A stretch of DNA of 64,000 bases from Basidiobolus meristosporus CBS 931.73 (lineage: Eukaryota > Basidiobolomycota > Basidiobolomycetes > Basidiobolales > Basidiobolaceae), in the NCBI GenBank assembly GCA_002104905.1, contig MCFE01000103.1:107534-171533 (forward strand). The letters are read 5' to 3'. The notes beneath the pieces are model-generated. The model saw only the letters and a program-made list of their open reading frames with translations. It was not told where the DNA came from and searched no databases. The first letter of the stretch is position 1. Each line of letters opens with the position of its first letter. Positions 52,169 through 63,176 of the stretch are shown here, piece by piece. The position numbers were made by a program, and so were the translations under genes.

Positions 52169-55100
52169 ATTGTCAGTTAAAAGTTTAGCCAGCTAGCCTG
52201 CTAGAAAAGTCGGTGGGATCTATTCCGGTAGATCAAAGTTCGTGCTGTCAAGGTGAGCGAGCCAAGGCAGTTTTATAAGCTGGCTATTGTCACGAAATCT
52301 TTAACTATCCTTAACAATTACTGTTACTGAAGATAAAATCACAAAGAGTGTATTTGGGTTAGAATCAAACTTTTGTCATACAGCAATAAGCGCTCGGTGT
52401 ATCAAAAGATATGGTGATACATTGCTTTCCCAAATCTAGCACTACTGGCCAGCTCTAGCCTGTTATGAGACCCATGCTGGTCCCAGTACTTCATATTTTA
52501 GTTTATAAACCGGTCGATATTATTTGTTACTGAAACAACTGTATATGAGAGGTGCCAATGCTAGCGCCGCTAACCGGTTTAAAGCTTATTAATTAAAGCC
52601 TACCTGAACAATTGAACCCTGAAGCCTGCCTGAACAATTGAACCCCGAAGCCTACCCTGAACTTGCTTCTCTATATACTTCAGCAATTAATGGGCATTGC
52701 AACTACCCGTTTCTAGAGGTTGAACTGCTATTATTTCCGACAAGGGGATTCAAGTATATCATTCGATACTTTCCCTTTATTTTGGTTCATGCGACCATGA
52801 TCGTACCAAGGGTTCAGTGACTAGATGCTACTCAAGCCTGTATTGGTGCCAGGTGACCGAATACCAATACGGTACGACACCATTGGTGTAGCTACTCGGT
52901 TTCCCAGTCCTCTTGGATATGTGAAACGCTGACCAATGTTCCCTTTCTTTGGGTTGTTGAGCAATTCGATGCATATGACTAGCAGTAACATGACACAACA
53001 GATAGTTGGATGATATTCTTGCCAATTCAATATACAGAAGTACAAGTAGCCCTGGATTATTTTATGAGTTGTTTTCTGCCACTAGTATTATCAGTCTCCA
53101 AGGTTGTGGATTATCTGCCATTCAAGTATTTGTTAGAGCAATGTTTAGTTAACCACCTTGTGTCGCAATCTGATAGTTAGCTTGCCCACATTACTTGTAA
53201 TCAATTTAACCCGTACTATGCTCTCGGAATTAGAAGTTGTCACATAGTACGTGTTCTCTATTTGTGCTTGATATACGAATGATTGCATATGAGTTACTCT
53301 AACTCTTTACAGCATTTTGAAGTATTCAGCAAAATATCGTGGTTTTACTCTGTTAATCTAGTATAAATATATAGAGGATATTTTGCGAACATATCGAATT
53401 TGCTGAAATACCAAGAATATAGATGTGCTTAAAAGCCCCTACACTTACACATAGACTCCCATGACCTTCTCCAAATTTCCATCATTTCCTGCATATTTGT
53501 GAAATTTAGTCAAATGACTATCAAGATGGACTATAAGTGTCACAAAGAAATATGTAGAAAGTGCAGAGGCCATTGGACAACCTTGGGGTGATTTTGTTTT
53601 CTCTACGTTTCTACATTTGACTTTCCAAGTTACATGGCGATTTGTGAATGTCAGGTGTGGAACTTTTCTGACCAGCTTGCAGCTCTTGGTAAGTCTGAGG
53701 ACTTTCATAATAAGACTTGATACATACAAAACTGGATTCAGTTGTAAGTTTTTTGGATATATTGAAAGTGTTTGGGAGGAGATGGTGGACTACATGGTTT
53801 CATTTAGATTACTTATTGACTATAGAAGATATCTGTACTCTCCTGCATGTAAAGTATGGTTAGTATTGTGATGCTGCAAGTGATTAGGAGAACAAATAGA
53901 TTATTAGGTTTCCGCTTAGTGGCTGGTTAAATGCAGAAGTAGCGTTGATATATTTCAAGTTTTGGCAAAAATGAACATACAAAATCGGCCCAAGGAGGTC
54001 TCAAAAGCTTGTGTGCAAAGCTTGGGGTCTTTGGAGCAATTATGAGAAATACCACTCTCTAGGCACTATAATATTTATATGACCAAAGTCTCTATCAAGC
54101 TCATTGATGAAGTGTGAATCATTTTTTCAGAGCCGATTTTGAATGATAATAGCTAATTCTACTAGATAGTAAAGTCCTAGTATTTATCAATACTTTCAAG
54201 GATACTCAAATGATCTTGAGCTTTGTATCCATCTTATGTAGCTACTTTTCAAATCCTAATTTCCAGCTTTACAAGGTCCCCTCAAAAGCATGATTATTTT
54301 ATCTGAGGTGCATAGGTTTACATGTGAATGTAAAGATTTTTCTTGTTTTCTAAGTTATGTCCAATACCAACATAAGCATCAAACACCAATATTTTGGAGA
54401 AAAGAATTAGAGTAATCACTGAAAAAAAGAGAGTATTTGGATGAGGGGTCTACAAAACTCTATGAACATGTTTATTTTTCCAACCAAGTTGAGTCTAAAG
54501 CCTCATGAGCAATCTAGATACAAAGCTGTATATTTCTATCTAAACTCTGATATGTAAATATAGAGTCTATCTATGCAACTTAAAGTTCCAGTTGATTTCC
54601 ATTATATCAGTTCAGCTATGTCACCAATTATAATAAATGAATATTTATTTGCAGGGCCAAGCTGCATCAAGTAGCACAATCTCACTAGTTTACACTGAGT
54701 ACCATGCAAGTTTCATTTCAGTTTGAAATCTAAATCATATCCACACTACCACGATACAGCAGCAAAATTCAAGTCTTGCCACTTTGAATAAAGGACCGAG
54801 GATTTATCAGTGGTAAATGCTATTAGCCTATAAAATCCAAAGTCATCAAATTTGGCATAGTATAGAGGACGGAATGCCATTGAAAGAAAAAGGTAGCGAT
54901 AGCAACAAAATAAGAGCCAAAAGTAAGTTTTCAGTGTCTTGTTATAACATTGACTACAAGCGGTTTAGTGATATGTAAATATCACATTTCTATTGCAGCA
55001 AAATTCAATACAGATGAGAAAGAAATTTTCAAAATCAGTGCACATTTGGATGGCATACATAGATCCCGCTCAATAGCCATACATATTTGCATGTTGTAAA

Positions 55101-55598
55101 GATTGAATAAACTTTGGAACCATCCATCAAGATATGACAAATATGTATGCAATAAACCCTGGTGTATTTTGGATCTTCCGATACATTTAAGCCTCTTCAT
55201 ACCATGTGGATTAAACGACATGTCAGGAAAGGACCGTGTTGAGAATTGTTATTATCTTCCGGCCTCCAGCTCCCTGACCAATCTGGGTGATGAGGCTTAA
55301 AGTGCGCTTCTTAGAATATATGCTTAAAATGAGCTTATTTGACACTGAAGATCCAGGCACCTGAATGGAACATCAGCTGAATTCTTAGGTTGTCGATAAT
55401 CCCAGGGATGATTTACCAAATATACATGGTCTAGCCCAAATTAATATCCGTTGGAAATCTTTCCCTATTTTGGAGGGAGGTTGTGGAGATGCGTGAAAAA
55501 AAGTCAGTTGTGTACCGCCATAACCAGCACTTTCTTTCCTATAAATAATGCCTGCAGAGTGGGATACGATCAGATTTCAATTAGTATTCTCAACGAAG
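52169..55598. other. Gene-poor AT-rich region with retroelement relics
   Basis: 3.4 kb between the LPMO and the UNC-93-like gene. A short direct repeat of GAAGCCT(G/A)CCTGAAC lies at about 52594-52665. Two diverged copia LTR copies are listed separately. Open frames at 53445-53729 and 54982-55221 (both minus) have no recognisable domain and sit in decayed sequence. Confidence 0.5.
53740..54200 (+). repeat. Two diverged copia-type LTR relics in tandem
   Basis: Both resemble the LTR at 58276-58624. The first starts at GTTGTAAGTTTTTTGG (about 53741) and keeps the blocks GAAAGTG, GGGAGGA, GGACTACATGG and ATTACTTATTGA. The second (about 53862 on) keeps AAGTGATTAGGAGAACAAAT, AAAAGCTTGTGTGCAAAGC and TTGGGGTCTTTGGA. 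The right edge is unclear. They are probably old solo LTRs, one inserted beside or within the other. Confidence 0.5.
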
Positions 55599-56993
55599 AT
55601 GGTCAATTTCAAGTACGACCTGTCCGCTTTGCGGATCGGTAACATTCGCTACAATAGTCCCATGACACAGGTTCTATTCATCGGTTTCGTATGCTTCTGT
55701 TGTCCTGGCATGTTCAACTGTATTAACGGCATGGGTGCCGGCGGTGAAGAGAACGGAACCACGGCCAAGAACGGCAACGTTGCTCTCTACACCACTTTCG
55801 CTATTTTTGGTGTCTTTGGTGGTGCTTTCTACAATCTCCTTGGTGTCCGACTCTGTGTTCTGCTTGGTGGTGGTTGCTATGCTCTCTATACTGGTTCCAT
55901 GCTTTACTTGAAGGAGCATTCGGTCGGCACGTGGAATTCGGTTGGCAGTCAGGTCTTTGTCATTGTTGCCTCTGCCATCCTTGGTATTGGTGCTGGTATT
56001 CTCTGGACTGCAGAAGGTGTGATCATGATGTCGTATCCCCCTGAAGATGAGAAGGGTAGATGTGTTGCTTATTTCTGGATCATCTTCAACTTGGGTGGGG
56101 TCATGGGTGCCTTCATTCCTTTCGGTCTTAACTTCCACAACTCCGGCAGCGGAGTAAACAGTGCTACCTACATTGCCTTCCTTAGTATCATGTGCATTGG
56201 TGCTCTCTTTGGACTTCTGCTCCTCCCTCCTGAGAAGGTTATCCGTAACGACGGTTCCCGTGTTCAGGTTGAAAAGTTCCAGAACGTTTGGACTGAGGCC
56301 AAGCAGATTCTGCTTCTGTTCAAGGACAAGAACATGCTACTTTTGACTCCAATTTCTCTTGCATCCAACTGGTTCTACTCTTACCAATTCGGCGATATCA
56401 ACGGTGTCTTGTTCAACCTTCGTACCCGTTCCTTCAACAATGCCTTCTACTGGGCCTTCCAAATGCTTGGTGCCTTCTTGTTGGGAATGTTCCTTGATTC
56501 CAAGAGCTTCAGCCGTCGCACCAGAGCTTTGTACGGACTGTACGGCGTGTTTGCTGTGATTATGATCGTTTGGGGAGGCGGTCTTGCCTTACAGTTGCAG
56601 TACACTCGTGAAGACATTGCTCGCCATAGGCCTGACATTGACTTCATCAAAAATGCTGGATCTTTCTGGCCCAAATGGGTTCTTTATTCATGCTATGGAC
56701 TGCTGGATGCCGCCACCCAATCCTATGCTTACTGGATCATGGGTACCATGACCAATGATTCCACTACTCTTGCCCGCTATGGTGGCTACTACAAGGGTAT
56801 TCAATCTGCTGGTGGTGCTATCTCCTGGAGAATTGATGCCATTGGCACTTCTTATCTTGTCGAGTTCATCATTTGCTGGGCTCTTCTGATTCTTTGCTTC
56901 CCTTTCACTTGGGTCATTGCTAAAAACGTTAAAGAAACCTGCAACGACGACGATATGGAGAAGCAAGATGATATGAAGCTTCCTGCCCAATAG
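55599..56993 (+). CDS. UNC-93-like major facilitator family membrane protein
   Basis: 464 aa, intronless, start chosen at MVNFKYDLSALRIGNIRYNS (55599); an in-frame ATG 17 codons earlier exists but adds no conserved sequence. About eleven to twelve membrane spans. Family marks: SPMTQVLFIGFVCFCCPGMFNCINGMGAGG at the first span, YTTFAIFGVFGGAFYNLLG, GAGILWTAEGVIMMSYPPEDEKGR in the loop between spans, and QFGDINGVLFNLRTRSFNNAFYW. The fungal DUF895/UNC-93-like proteins are putative transporters of unknown substrate. The tail is short and acidic. It is the last ordinary gene before the subtelomeric elements, about 1.1 kb away from them. Confidence 0.92.
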   Translation: MVNFKYDLSALRIGNIRYNSPMTQVLFIGFVCFCCPGMFNCINGMGAGGEENGTTAKNGNVALYTTFAIFGVFGGAFYNLLGVRLCVLLGGGCYALYTGSMLYLKEHSVGTWNSVGSQVFVIVASAILGIGAGILWTAEGVIMMSYPPEDEKGRCVAYFWIIFNLGGVMGAFIPFGLNFHNSGSGVNSATYIAFLSIMCIGALFGLLLLPPEKVIRNDGSRVQVEKFQNVWTEAKQILLLFKDKNMLLLTPISLASNWFYSYQFGDINGVLFNLRTRSFNNAFYWAFQMLGAFLLGMFLDSKSFSRRTRALYGLYGVFAVIMIVWGGGLALQLQYTREDIARHRPDIDFIKNAGSFWPKWVLYSCYGLLDAATQSYAYWIMGTMTNDSTTLARYGGYYKGIQSAGGAISWRIDAIGTSYLVEFIICWALLILCFPFTWVIAKNVKETCNDDDMEKQDDMKLPAQ

Positions 56994-58117
56994 ATGGAGT
57001 TTGTATTATGCTTAATGACAAACAGATATATATGTATGTAAAGTGAATATCAATAATATATATGAATAAATCCTATTGTACCCTACTTCTACTATGGTGA
57101 ACGCATTGGAAGAATCTATCTATTTGTGAAGATCGTTGGAAAAAGCAAACAATTAGCTAAAATGGTAGATCGTTGGAAGTGCATCATTCATTGGCCAATT
57201 AACTCGCATTGCATTGAAAAAGGCAAGTAAAGATTCCTAAATCATTGGCCAAGAAATTCGCAAATGGTAGAGCCAAACAAGCTTTTAGTCCAGATCTCGT
57301 ATCAGACTTCTAATAGGTAGTGTCGACATGTGGCTCAAACAAAACCCAGTAATCATTGGCTCCTTACTTTTTCAGTGGTGGTGCTGCCTAGATCAAGCAG
57401 GCAGGTGTTGAACCTAGCTGGGCTTGATTTCGATCCTTCCTTTGGAGGTTGTCACCTGAGTGAGAGTCCTAAACTGTAACTTTCAAAGTTTGACGCATAA
57501 CGCCACTTGCGAGTCGCAGTTTAGAAATGCTTCCAACATTGGAAAGTCGATTTTCTATCGGAGTATCCAGAAATGTTGAATTATTGGCATATCAGAATTG
57601 GGTTTATTGTATACATTTGCCGTTAGCTGGTTAGCCGCTTGCGTTCAAACATACTGTGGAAATTACTTTGGTCTGTTCTCCTGTTTGAGTCGAATATTGT
57701 TTTTCCGCTACGCATAGGTTGCTGGAATTTCGAGGATCGTATAAATGGTAAGCAATATACTTGCACCTCTGGGGTTGGTCATTCTGCAAATAGCCATCGC
57801 GCAAGTAGTTTGATTCTAGTATATTTCTGAAGTAGTTTGATTCTAGTATATTTCTGAGCTGGGTAAGTATAACCGGGTCAATATCCAGATACGGCAGTTT
57901 CCTTGCTGGTATAAACCCAATGGGTCATGATTGTTACCTTGATTTATAGAGGTGGCGATAACGTTACAGTGGGATCAAAAGATTAAGATTTTGTTTTATG
58001 TGCTGTGATTAGCTGCCAGTTGTTTGCTTATGTTCTATAGTTGAGTACAGATTACAAAATTCAAAAACAACTATTATCCTCACAATCTTTGTGGACATGT
58101 CATACATCAAAGAGAGT
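56994..58117. other. Intergenic before the subtelomeric retroelements
   Basis: 1.1 kb without supported genes. A perfect 27-bp tandem duplication (AGTAGTTTGATTCTAGTATA..) lies at 57804-57857. Confidence 0.5.
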
Positions 58118-58275
58118 AGGGTCAGGGGGGGAGGGAAAGTCACCATTACAGTGAAATCTTTATTTTTCAAAATAATTACAAAAATCACTAAGCTAAAAAA
58201 TAATGATGCCAGCTAAGAGTTTTTAAATCTGTGAAGTAATTAATCAAGCTTGAACTTAGCTTCTTATGTAAGATT
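58118..58275 (-). mobile_element. Relic 3' end of the telomeric non-LTR family (element 0)
   Basis: At 58117-58136 a TAGGGTCAGGGGGGG-like run precedes AGGGAAAGTCACC, and 58140-58154 can form the same hairpin stem as elements 1-3 (TCACC against AGTGA, one U-G pair in RNA). Downstream come GTGAAATCTTTATTT and GATGCCAGC, both shared with the other 3' ends. No coding sequence remains. The copia LTR starts at 58276 inside or at the end of this relic. Confidence 0.6.
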
Positions 58276-58624
58276 TGTTGTAAGAGTCTTGGAGATACTG
58301 GAAGTGATTTGGAGGACAAGTAGATTATGTAGCTTTCACTTAATGATTTATTGAATGTAAAGTAATATTTATACTTTTACATGGTCTTGGCATTACAAAC
58401 ATCGTAGAATATGTTAGGGAAGGTCCCAAGAGCATGTGTGCAAAGTGTGGGGCAGTTTGGACAGCTTTGAGAATTTTCATGCTCTGGGTACCTGGTATTT
58501 TGGTGCAAATATTCTAAGTAAATGCCGACAAGGAATTTGGTCAGTATTCTCTAGGATTTGAGAGTAATGATCTAGGTGACTAAGTTAGGTGAATATTTAG
58601 GTGGAATTACAAACTTTTACAACA
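58276..58624 (-). repeat. 3' LTR of the copia element
   Basis: 349 bp, plus-strand ends TGTTGTAAGAG and TTTTACAACA, forming the TG..CA inverted ends. Next to it on the pol side the minus strand reads GAGTGGGAG, a polypurine tract. The partner LTR is lost. Confidence 0.8.
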
Positions 58625-58635
58625 CTCCCACTCAG

Positions 58636-60218
58636 CTAAATGTTCATACTGACTAGTCCTAATTTTGACCTAAGATATTCAAACTTGTCTCTAGCTAATG
58701 GTTTGGTAAATATGTTTGCAATCATTTCATCTGTTGGACAGTAAACTAAGCTAACTAAGTTATTCTCTATAGCTTCACATATGAAATGATGTCTAATGTC
58801 TATGTGTTTAGTTTTAGCATGAAAAGTTGTATTTCTACCTAATTGTATACATCCTTGATTATCTTGAAATAAGTGATAGGCTTTTTTTGACATAGGCCTA
58901 TATCTGTGAAGAAGCTTTCTTAACCACATTGCTTCTTTTGTAGCTTCACAGGCTGCCATATACTCTGCCTCTGTGGTGGAAAGTGCTACGGTTGGTTGCT
59001 TTCTTGAATTCCATGAAATTGCTCCTTTACAGTAAAGAAAGGTGTATCCTGTGGTGGATCTTCTGTCTTCCAAATTTTGTCCCCAATCAGCATCAGAGTA
59101 TCCCACAAGATCCTGTTCTGAATCCTTATAAGTGTATCTTAAGCAGATATCAGCATTTCCTTTTAGGTATCTAAAAATCCGCTTAACTGCTGCAATATGA
59201 TCAGATCCATGATTCTGATTATGTTGGCTAACAACTCCCACTGAATATGAGATATCTGGACATGTTCCAAGCATGATATATATCAGACTGCCGACCATAG
59301 ATTGATAAGGAAAGTCAGGGCTTTCAGATGGCACCAAGCTCTCTTGATTTGGTTGAGTTTTGACCAAGTTAAGGTTTGTCTCCATTGGGGTAGCTGCTGG
59401 TTTACAGTCTTCCATTTTGTACTTCTTTGGTATATCTTGAATATACTTGGATTGGCTTAGGGTAATAGTCTGGGTGCTTCTGTCTATGGAGAACCTAATC
59501 CCTAAGTAGTAACTAAGTTCTCCTAGATCGGACATCTTGAACTCCTTAGATAGGCTGGATTTAGTCTCTTCCAATGTTTCTAGGTTATTGGCAGCTATAA
59601 TAAGATCATCCACATATAGAGCTAATAGAACTGGATTTGCTCTATCTGGCTTAACGTATATACTATAGTCAGCATTACTTCTTTTGAAACTCAAAGATTC
59701 CAAATAAGAATCTATCTTGCAATTCCAGGCTCTTGGTGATTGTTTGAGACCATATAGTGACTTTTTAAGCTTGCAGACCAAATGGGGGTTATCTTGGTCA
59801 ACAAACCCATCAGGCAGGTCCATATACACATCCTCATCAAGTTCTCCATTCAAAAATGCAGTTTTTACATCCATTTGATGAATGAAAAACTTATATTTGG
59901 CTGCAATAGACAATATTAATCTGATGGAATTAAACTTGGCTACCGGTGCAAAGGTCTCAGTATAGTCAGGTCCTTTTGTTTGAGAGTATCCTTTGGCTAC
60001 AAGTCTTGCTTTGTATCTTTCAATTGTACCATCAGCCTTGTATTTTGTCTTGAAGACCCATCTGCACCCAATTGATTTTGGTTGATTGGTAATTTGACCA
60101 AGTCCCAAGTTTGATTTTCCATCAGGGCCTGATATTCCTCAATCATTGCAGATCTCCAAAACTTTGTCTGAGGGCTATTTAGGGCCTCTTTTACAGTCTG
60201 GGGTTCATCAATATGGAC
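58636..60218 (-). pseudogene. Copia pol fragment: reverse transcriptase and RNase H
   Basis: From about 60215 down: KEALNSPQTKFWRSAMIEEY, a frameshift near 60080 inside KLP..KSIGCRWVFKTKY, then an open 490-codon frame to 58636. That frame has RT motifs RLVAKGYSQ, MDVKTAFLNGELDEDVYM, LKQSPRAWN and the catalytic YVDDLI, then RNase H (VGYSDADWGQNLEDRRSTTGY, STTEAEYMA, KHIDIRHHFI). The N-terminal side is cut off by the telomeric block at 60219, so the protein cannot be made complete. Confidence 0.92.
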
Positions 60219-60255
60219 TGGGTTAGGGTTAGGGTTAGGGTCTAGGGTTAGGGGA
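60219..60255 (+). repeat. Interstitial telomeric repeats at the copia break
   Basis: About 35 bp: three TTAGGG units, a TCTAGGG variant, then TTAGGGG. It joins the broken copia pol on the left and the 3' end of a non-LTR element on the right. Confidence 0.9.
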
Positions 60256-60262
60256 GGGAAAG

Positions 60263-60278
60263 TCACCAAAGTAGGTGA
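60263..60278 (-). other. Conserved 3' hairpin, element 1
   Basis: RNA-sense stem UCACC/GGUGA with a six-nt loop. The stem is shared with elements 0, 2 and 3; the loop differs. Confidence 0.6.
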
Positions 60279-60376
60279 AATCTTTGTTTGATTTCAGACA
60301 AGTCTAACTACAAATAAAGAAGCCAGCTGGGAATAGAAGATTCCCAAAGTAAACACTAAGTTGAATATGAATAAAT

Positions 60377-61105
60377 CTAAGCTAAAGTTAAGGCAGTATC
60401 CCAGAGTACACTGGAGTTCAGGTTCATGGGGGAGTGAAGTAGATAAGCTTGAGAGATATAATAATCTTTGAGGAAGTGGGTAACAGCAGGTGAAGGGGAG
60501 TTTTTGATAAGTGAAGTGAATCTTGAGAGCAGAGATTCCTCTAATGAGAAGGTCTTGTAAACTGGAGAATCAGGAAACTCTTTAAAGGCATGGTCAGTAG
60601 GTTCCCAGTAGAACTGGTCAGAGACATTTTGAGAGAACTCTTTAGCATTACTTTTGTCAAGTACTACCTCCAGAGTGTGATTGTTGATAAATCTCATGTT
60701 AACAATCTTGGATAAGTTGTAACCTTGTTGCTTGAGATACATCCTATGCTCAGATATAGGAATGAACTCAACATTGGCAAAGTAGCAGACAGCCCAGTCA
60801 GTAGCAGGAGGCAGATCAGAAGTAGAAGGAAACTTTCTTTTAGTCTTGGGAGGAGCAGCAGGATGTCTTGAGGAAGTAGGAACAGACTTTTTGACAGCTT
60901 CAGAGTAGGAAGAGTGAGCAGGAGCAGATAATTCTTGGGGAGTCTTGTTGGCAGGAAGAGTTGGCACAGGGACAATTGATTCTTGCAGATCAGAGAAGGC
61001 AGAAAACAGCTTTTGAACTTGCTTCTTGAGTAGAGCATTTTCAGCTTCAACAAGTGCAAGCCTTTCCTCCAGGAAAGAAATCTGAAGGGAATGGAGTGAA
61101 GGCAT
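60377..61105 (-). CDS. ORF1 (gag-like) protein of a non-LTR retrotransposon
   Basis: 242 aa from the ATG at 61105 (MPSLHSLQISFLEERLALVE); the frame is open further upstream but that part belongs to the next element. An N-terminal leucine-rich coiled coil (residues 5-40) is followed by a Ser/Pro/Lys-rich linker and a domain (DWAVCYFANVEFIPISEHRM .. NNHTLEVVLDK) resembling the RNA-binding region of ORF1 proteins in fungal Tad/I-type elements. No CCHC knuckle is seen. Probable role: RNA binding and particle formation. The frame is intact. Confidence 0.6.
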   Translation of the reverse strand: MPSLHSLQISFLEERLALVEAENALLKKQVQKLFSAFSDLQESIVPVPTLPANKTPQELSAPAHSSYSEAVKKSVPTSSRHPAAPPKTKRKFPSTSDLPPATDWAVCYFANVEFIPISEHRMYLKQQGYNLSKIVNMRFINNHTLEVVLDKSNAKEFSQNVSDQFYWEPTDHAFKEFPDSPVYKTFSLEESLLSRFTSLIKNSPSPAVTHFLKDYYISQAYLLHSPMNLNSSVLWDTALTLA

Positions 61106-61178
61106 AAGAAATAAGAAGAAGAGGGTAGGATGGGGTGGGTGGGTGGGAAAATTAGCAGGGAGAAGAGAAGGGGGGGGG

Positions 61179-63163
61179 AGACAGTCACCAACAGGTGAAA
61201 TCTTTATTTCAGTTGAAACAAAGAAGCCAGCACTACTGTTGTAGCTTTGATACAAGAGTGTGTAGCTGAGGGGAATTTGTAGGTAAGTTAATAAGAAGTG
61301 ATGATAGTTCTTCAGTGCTCAAGACACTGTTGAGTGGGAAGGGGGGTAGCAAGAGAGGTAAGAATGACTTGTGAACAACATTAATGAGGGGAATGTGATA
61401 AGGATTGATATTCATCATAAAGGGAGTGTGCTGCTGCAGATATTGCTGCCAAAGGTCTGTCAAGTACTTCAGGTAGGCCAGCTTGGGTTTTTCTGACTGC
61501 AGAATAAATTCAGCAAACTTCTTGACTTCAGGATCTCCAAGTATAGTTCTCCAGCAGGAGCCAGGTGTTGTGTGGTGTATTCTCTTCCAGGCCTTAATCA
61601 GTGGGTTGTTGCAGTTGTGAAGTCTGAGGAATAATCTGGTTCTAAGGTAGAGAAGTCTGATCTTATAGGGCATAAACCCAAAAGCACCAAGAATAGCATG
61701 TCTGTAGGGGCATTCAGGCAAATGAGGCACCAAGGAGGTAATGCACCATACTGCAAACTTGTCAAGCTTAGTGCAGTCTCTAGATGTAAGAGAGAGAAGT
61801 GGTAAGCCAAATTCCAGGACAGGGAAGACAAACTGCTTGAGTAGAAGAAGGCAGCTGGGAGCTGAAGTTGTAGGAGGAGTAACAGCCAGTAGCTTGTGGA
61901 GTGCCTGTCTTGCCAGGATAATTCTCTTCTTCAGGTGTGCTCCAGAGTCTAGTCCAGTAGGAAGGAAAGGAAAGCCAAGATATGTAGCAGAAACCTGAGC
62001 AGGTAGAGTGGAGTTCTCCAAGTTGATGGGAGAGCCCAAAGGTACTGTCTTTGCAATGGAAAGCTGGAGATTATTCTTCTGCAGATACTGGTGGATGGTC
62101 TGGGAGTCTTGTTGCACATTGGAGGAGGATATTCTGATGTCATCAGCAAAGAGAGTAACCAGGCAGTCAGCTGAGAGTCTTGGGAAATCATTCAGGAAGA
62201 TGGCAAACAGTATAGGACCAAGCACAGAGCCTTGAACCACTCCATTAGGAACTGAGAACACAGCTGATTGCTCACTTGGGTGCAGAATTCTTGCTTGTGG
62301 ATCCAGAAACAGCGACCTGACAAGGAGGGTGAGAGAGGTACTGGAGAAGCATTGCAACTTGGACCAAAGCACATTTCTGTCAACAGAATCAAAGGCCTTA
62401 GTAATATCAAACAGAACAGAGGGATACTTGCACTGGAGAGAGTGATCTTAGCTAAGTATGACTGCATATTCCAAGGAGAGGCCAGGAACAAAGCCAAACT
62501 GTGCAGGATGAAACTTGAGGGAGTCAGAGTAGAGCTCCTGAGCAAGCAGAAGCTCAAACACCTTTCCGCAGGTGGGCAGCAGAGATATTGGCCTATAGGA
62601 GCTAGGATCCAGGTGCTTTCCTTTACCCTTGTACAGTGGCAGAACATTTGCAAAGGACCATTCCTCAGGAGTAGAAAGCTGGGCTGAGCATTGCTGAAAC
62701 AGTGGAAGCAGAAGTGCAGACATGGCGTTGGTACTAGTCTTCAGAAGCTCATAAGAGATTGTGTCCACACCTGGAGCAGTAGAGTTGGGAAGCCTCTTGA
62801 GCACATTATGGATTCTCCTTTGATCAAGTGCAAGTGGGATGGGCAGAGTGTTGAAGTCAGGATGAAAGCCAGGAGTTGAGTACTGCTTTGTAGAGAAGAA
62901 GATGTTAGCCAGCTGTTCTGTTGAAGGTAACTTCCTGGAAGAGGGCCTCATTGCCCTGTAGAGTCTTGATACTGTTCTTGTTATAGAGTTGGAAGATTGC
63001 AGAGGCAAGGAACTCATAATATGATCCCAGAGCTGAGTATGCAGAGTGTGGTGAATTGCCTTGGAGTGGTGTATTGCTGTCAGGAGGAGTTTCTCTGTTT
63101 TTGGGTTAGGGAAACTCAGGTAGCTTTGTTGCAGGGCTGAAACAATGGATTCCCATTTTCTTG
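61179..63163 (-). mobile_element. Telomeric non-LTR element 2 (RT-encoding, 5' truncated)
   Basis: The 3' end is at about 61179 next to G9; the family hairpin is at 61185-61198. The coding frame runs to 63163, where it is cut and joined to AGGGTTAGGGGGG. Everything upstream of the RT, including any endonuclease, is missing. Confidence 0.85.
61233..63163 (-). pseudogene. Non-LTR reverse transcriptase (ORF2), 5' truncated, one internal stop
   Basis: A single frame from 63163 to the stop at 61233, about 640 codons, interrupted only by a TAA at 62448-62450. RT motifs: LDQRRIHNVLKRLPNSTAPG, the FANVLPLYKGKGK..SYRPISLLPTCGKVFE block, QFGFVPGLSLEYAV, ITKAFDSVD, GVVQGSVLGPILFAIFLND and the catalytic LFADDIRI. 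After the thumb there is a Leu/Pro-rich tail ending HTLVSKLQQ. No restriction-like endonuclease or CCHC motif is seen after the RT, unlike MoTeR/CRE/R2 elements; an apurinic-type endonuclease would lie in the missing part. The one stop suggests a young copy. Confidence 0.85.
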
Positions 63164-63176
63164 AGGGTTAGGGGGG
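63164..63176 (+). repeat. Short telomeric block between elements 2 and 3
   Basis: AGGGTTAGGGGGG joins the cut 5' end of element 2 to the 3' end of element 3. Confidence 0.8.

Larger units (their letters stand above)
58276..60218 (-). mobile_element. Ty1/copia retrotransposon, 5' part missing at telomeric repeats
   Basis: The 3' LTR and the RT-RNase H part are present in the right order on the minus strand. Gag, protease and integrase are absent because the element stops at 60218, where TTAGGG repeats begin. The polypurine-like GTGGGAG sits between pol and LTR, as expected. Confidence 0.88.
60256..61169 (-). mobile_element. Telomeric non-LTR element 1 (ORF1-only)
   Basis: The 3' end lies at 60256 against telomeric repeats; the 5' end is near 61169 at a G-run. 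It carries ORF1 and a 3' untranslated region of about 120 nt with the family hairpin (60263-60278) and a second inverted repeat (GGGAAT..ATTCCC, about 60332-60348). It contains no reverse transcriptase, so if complete it depends on an RT-encoding relative. Confidence 0.7.
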
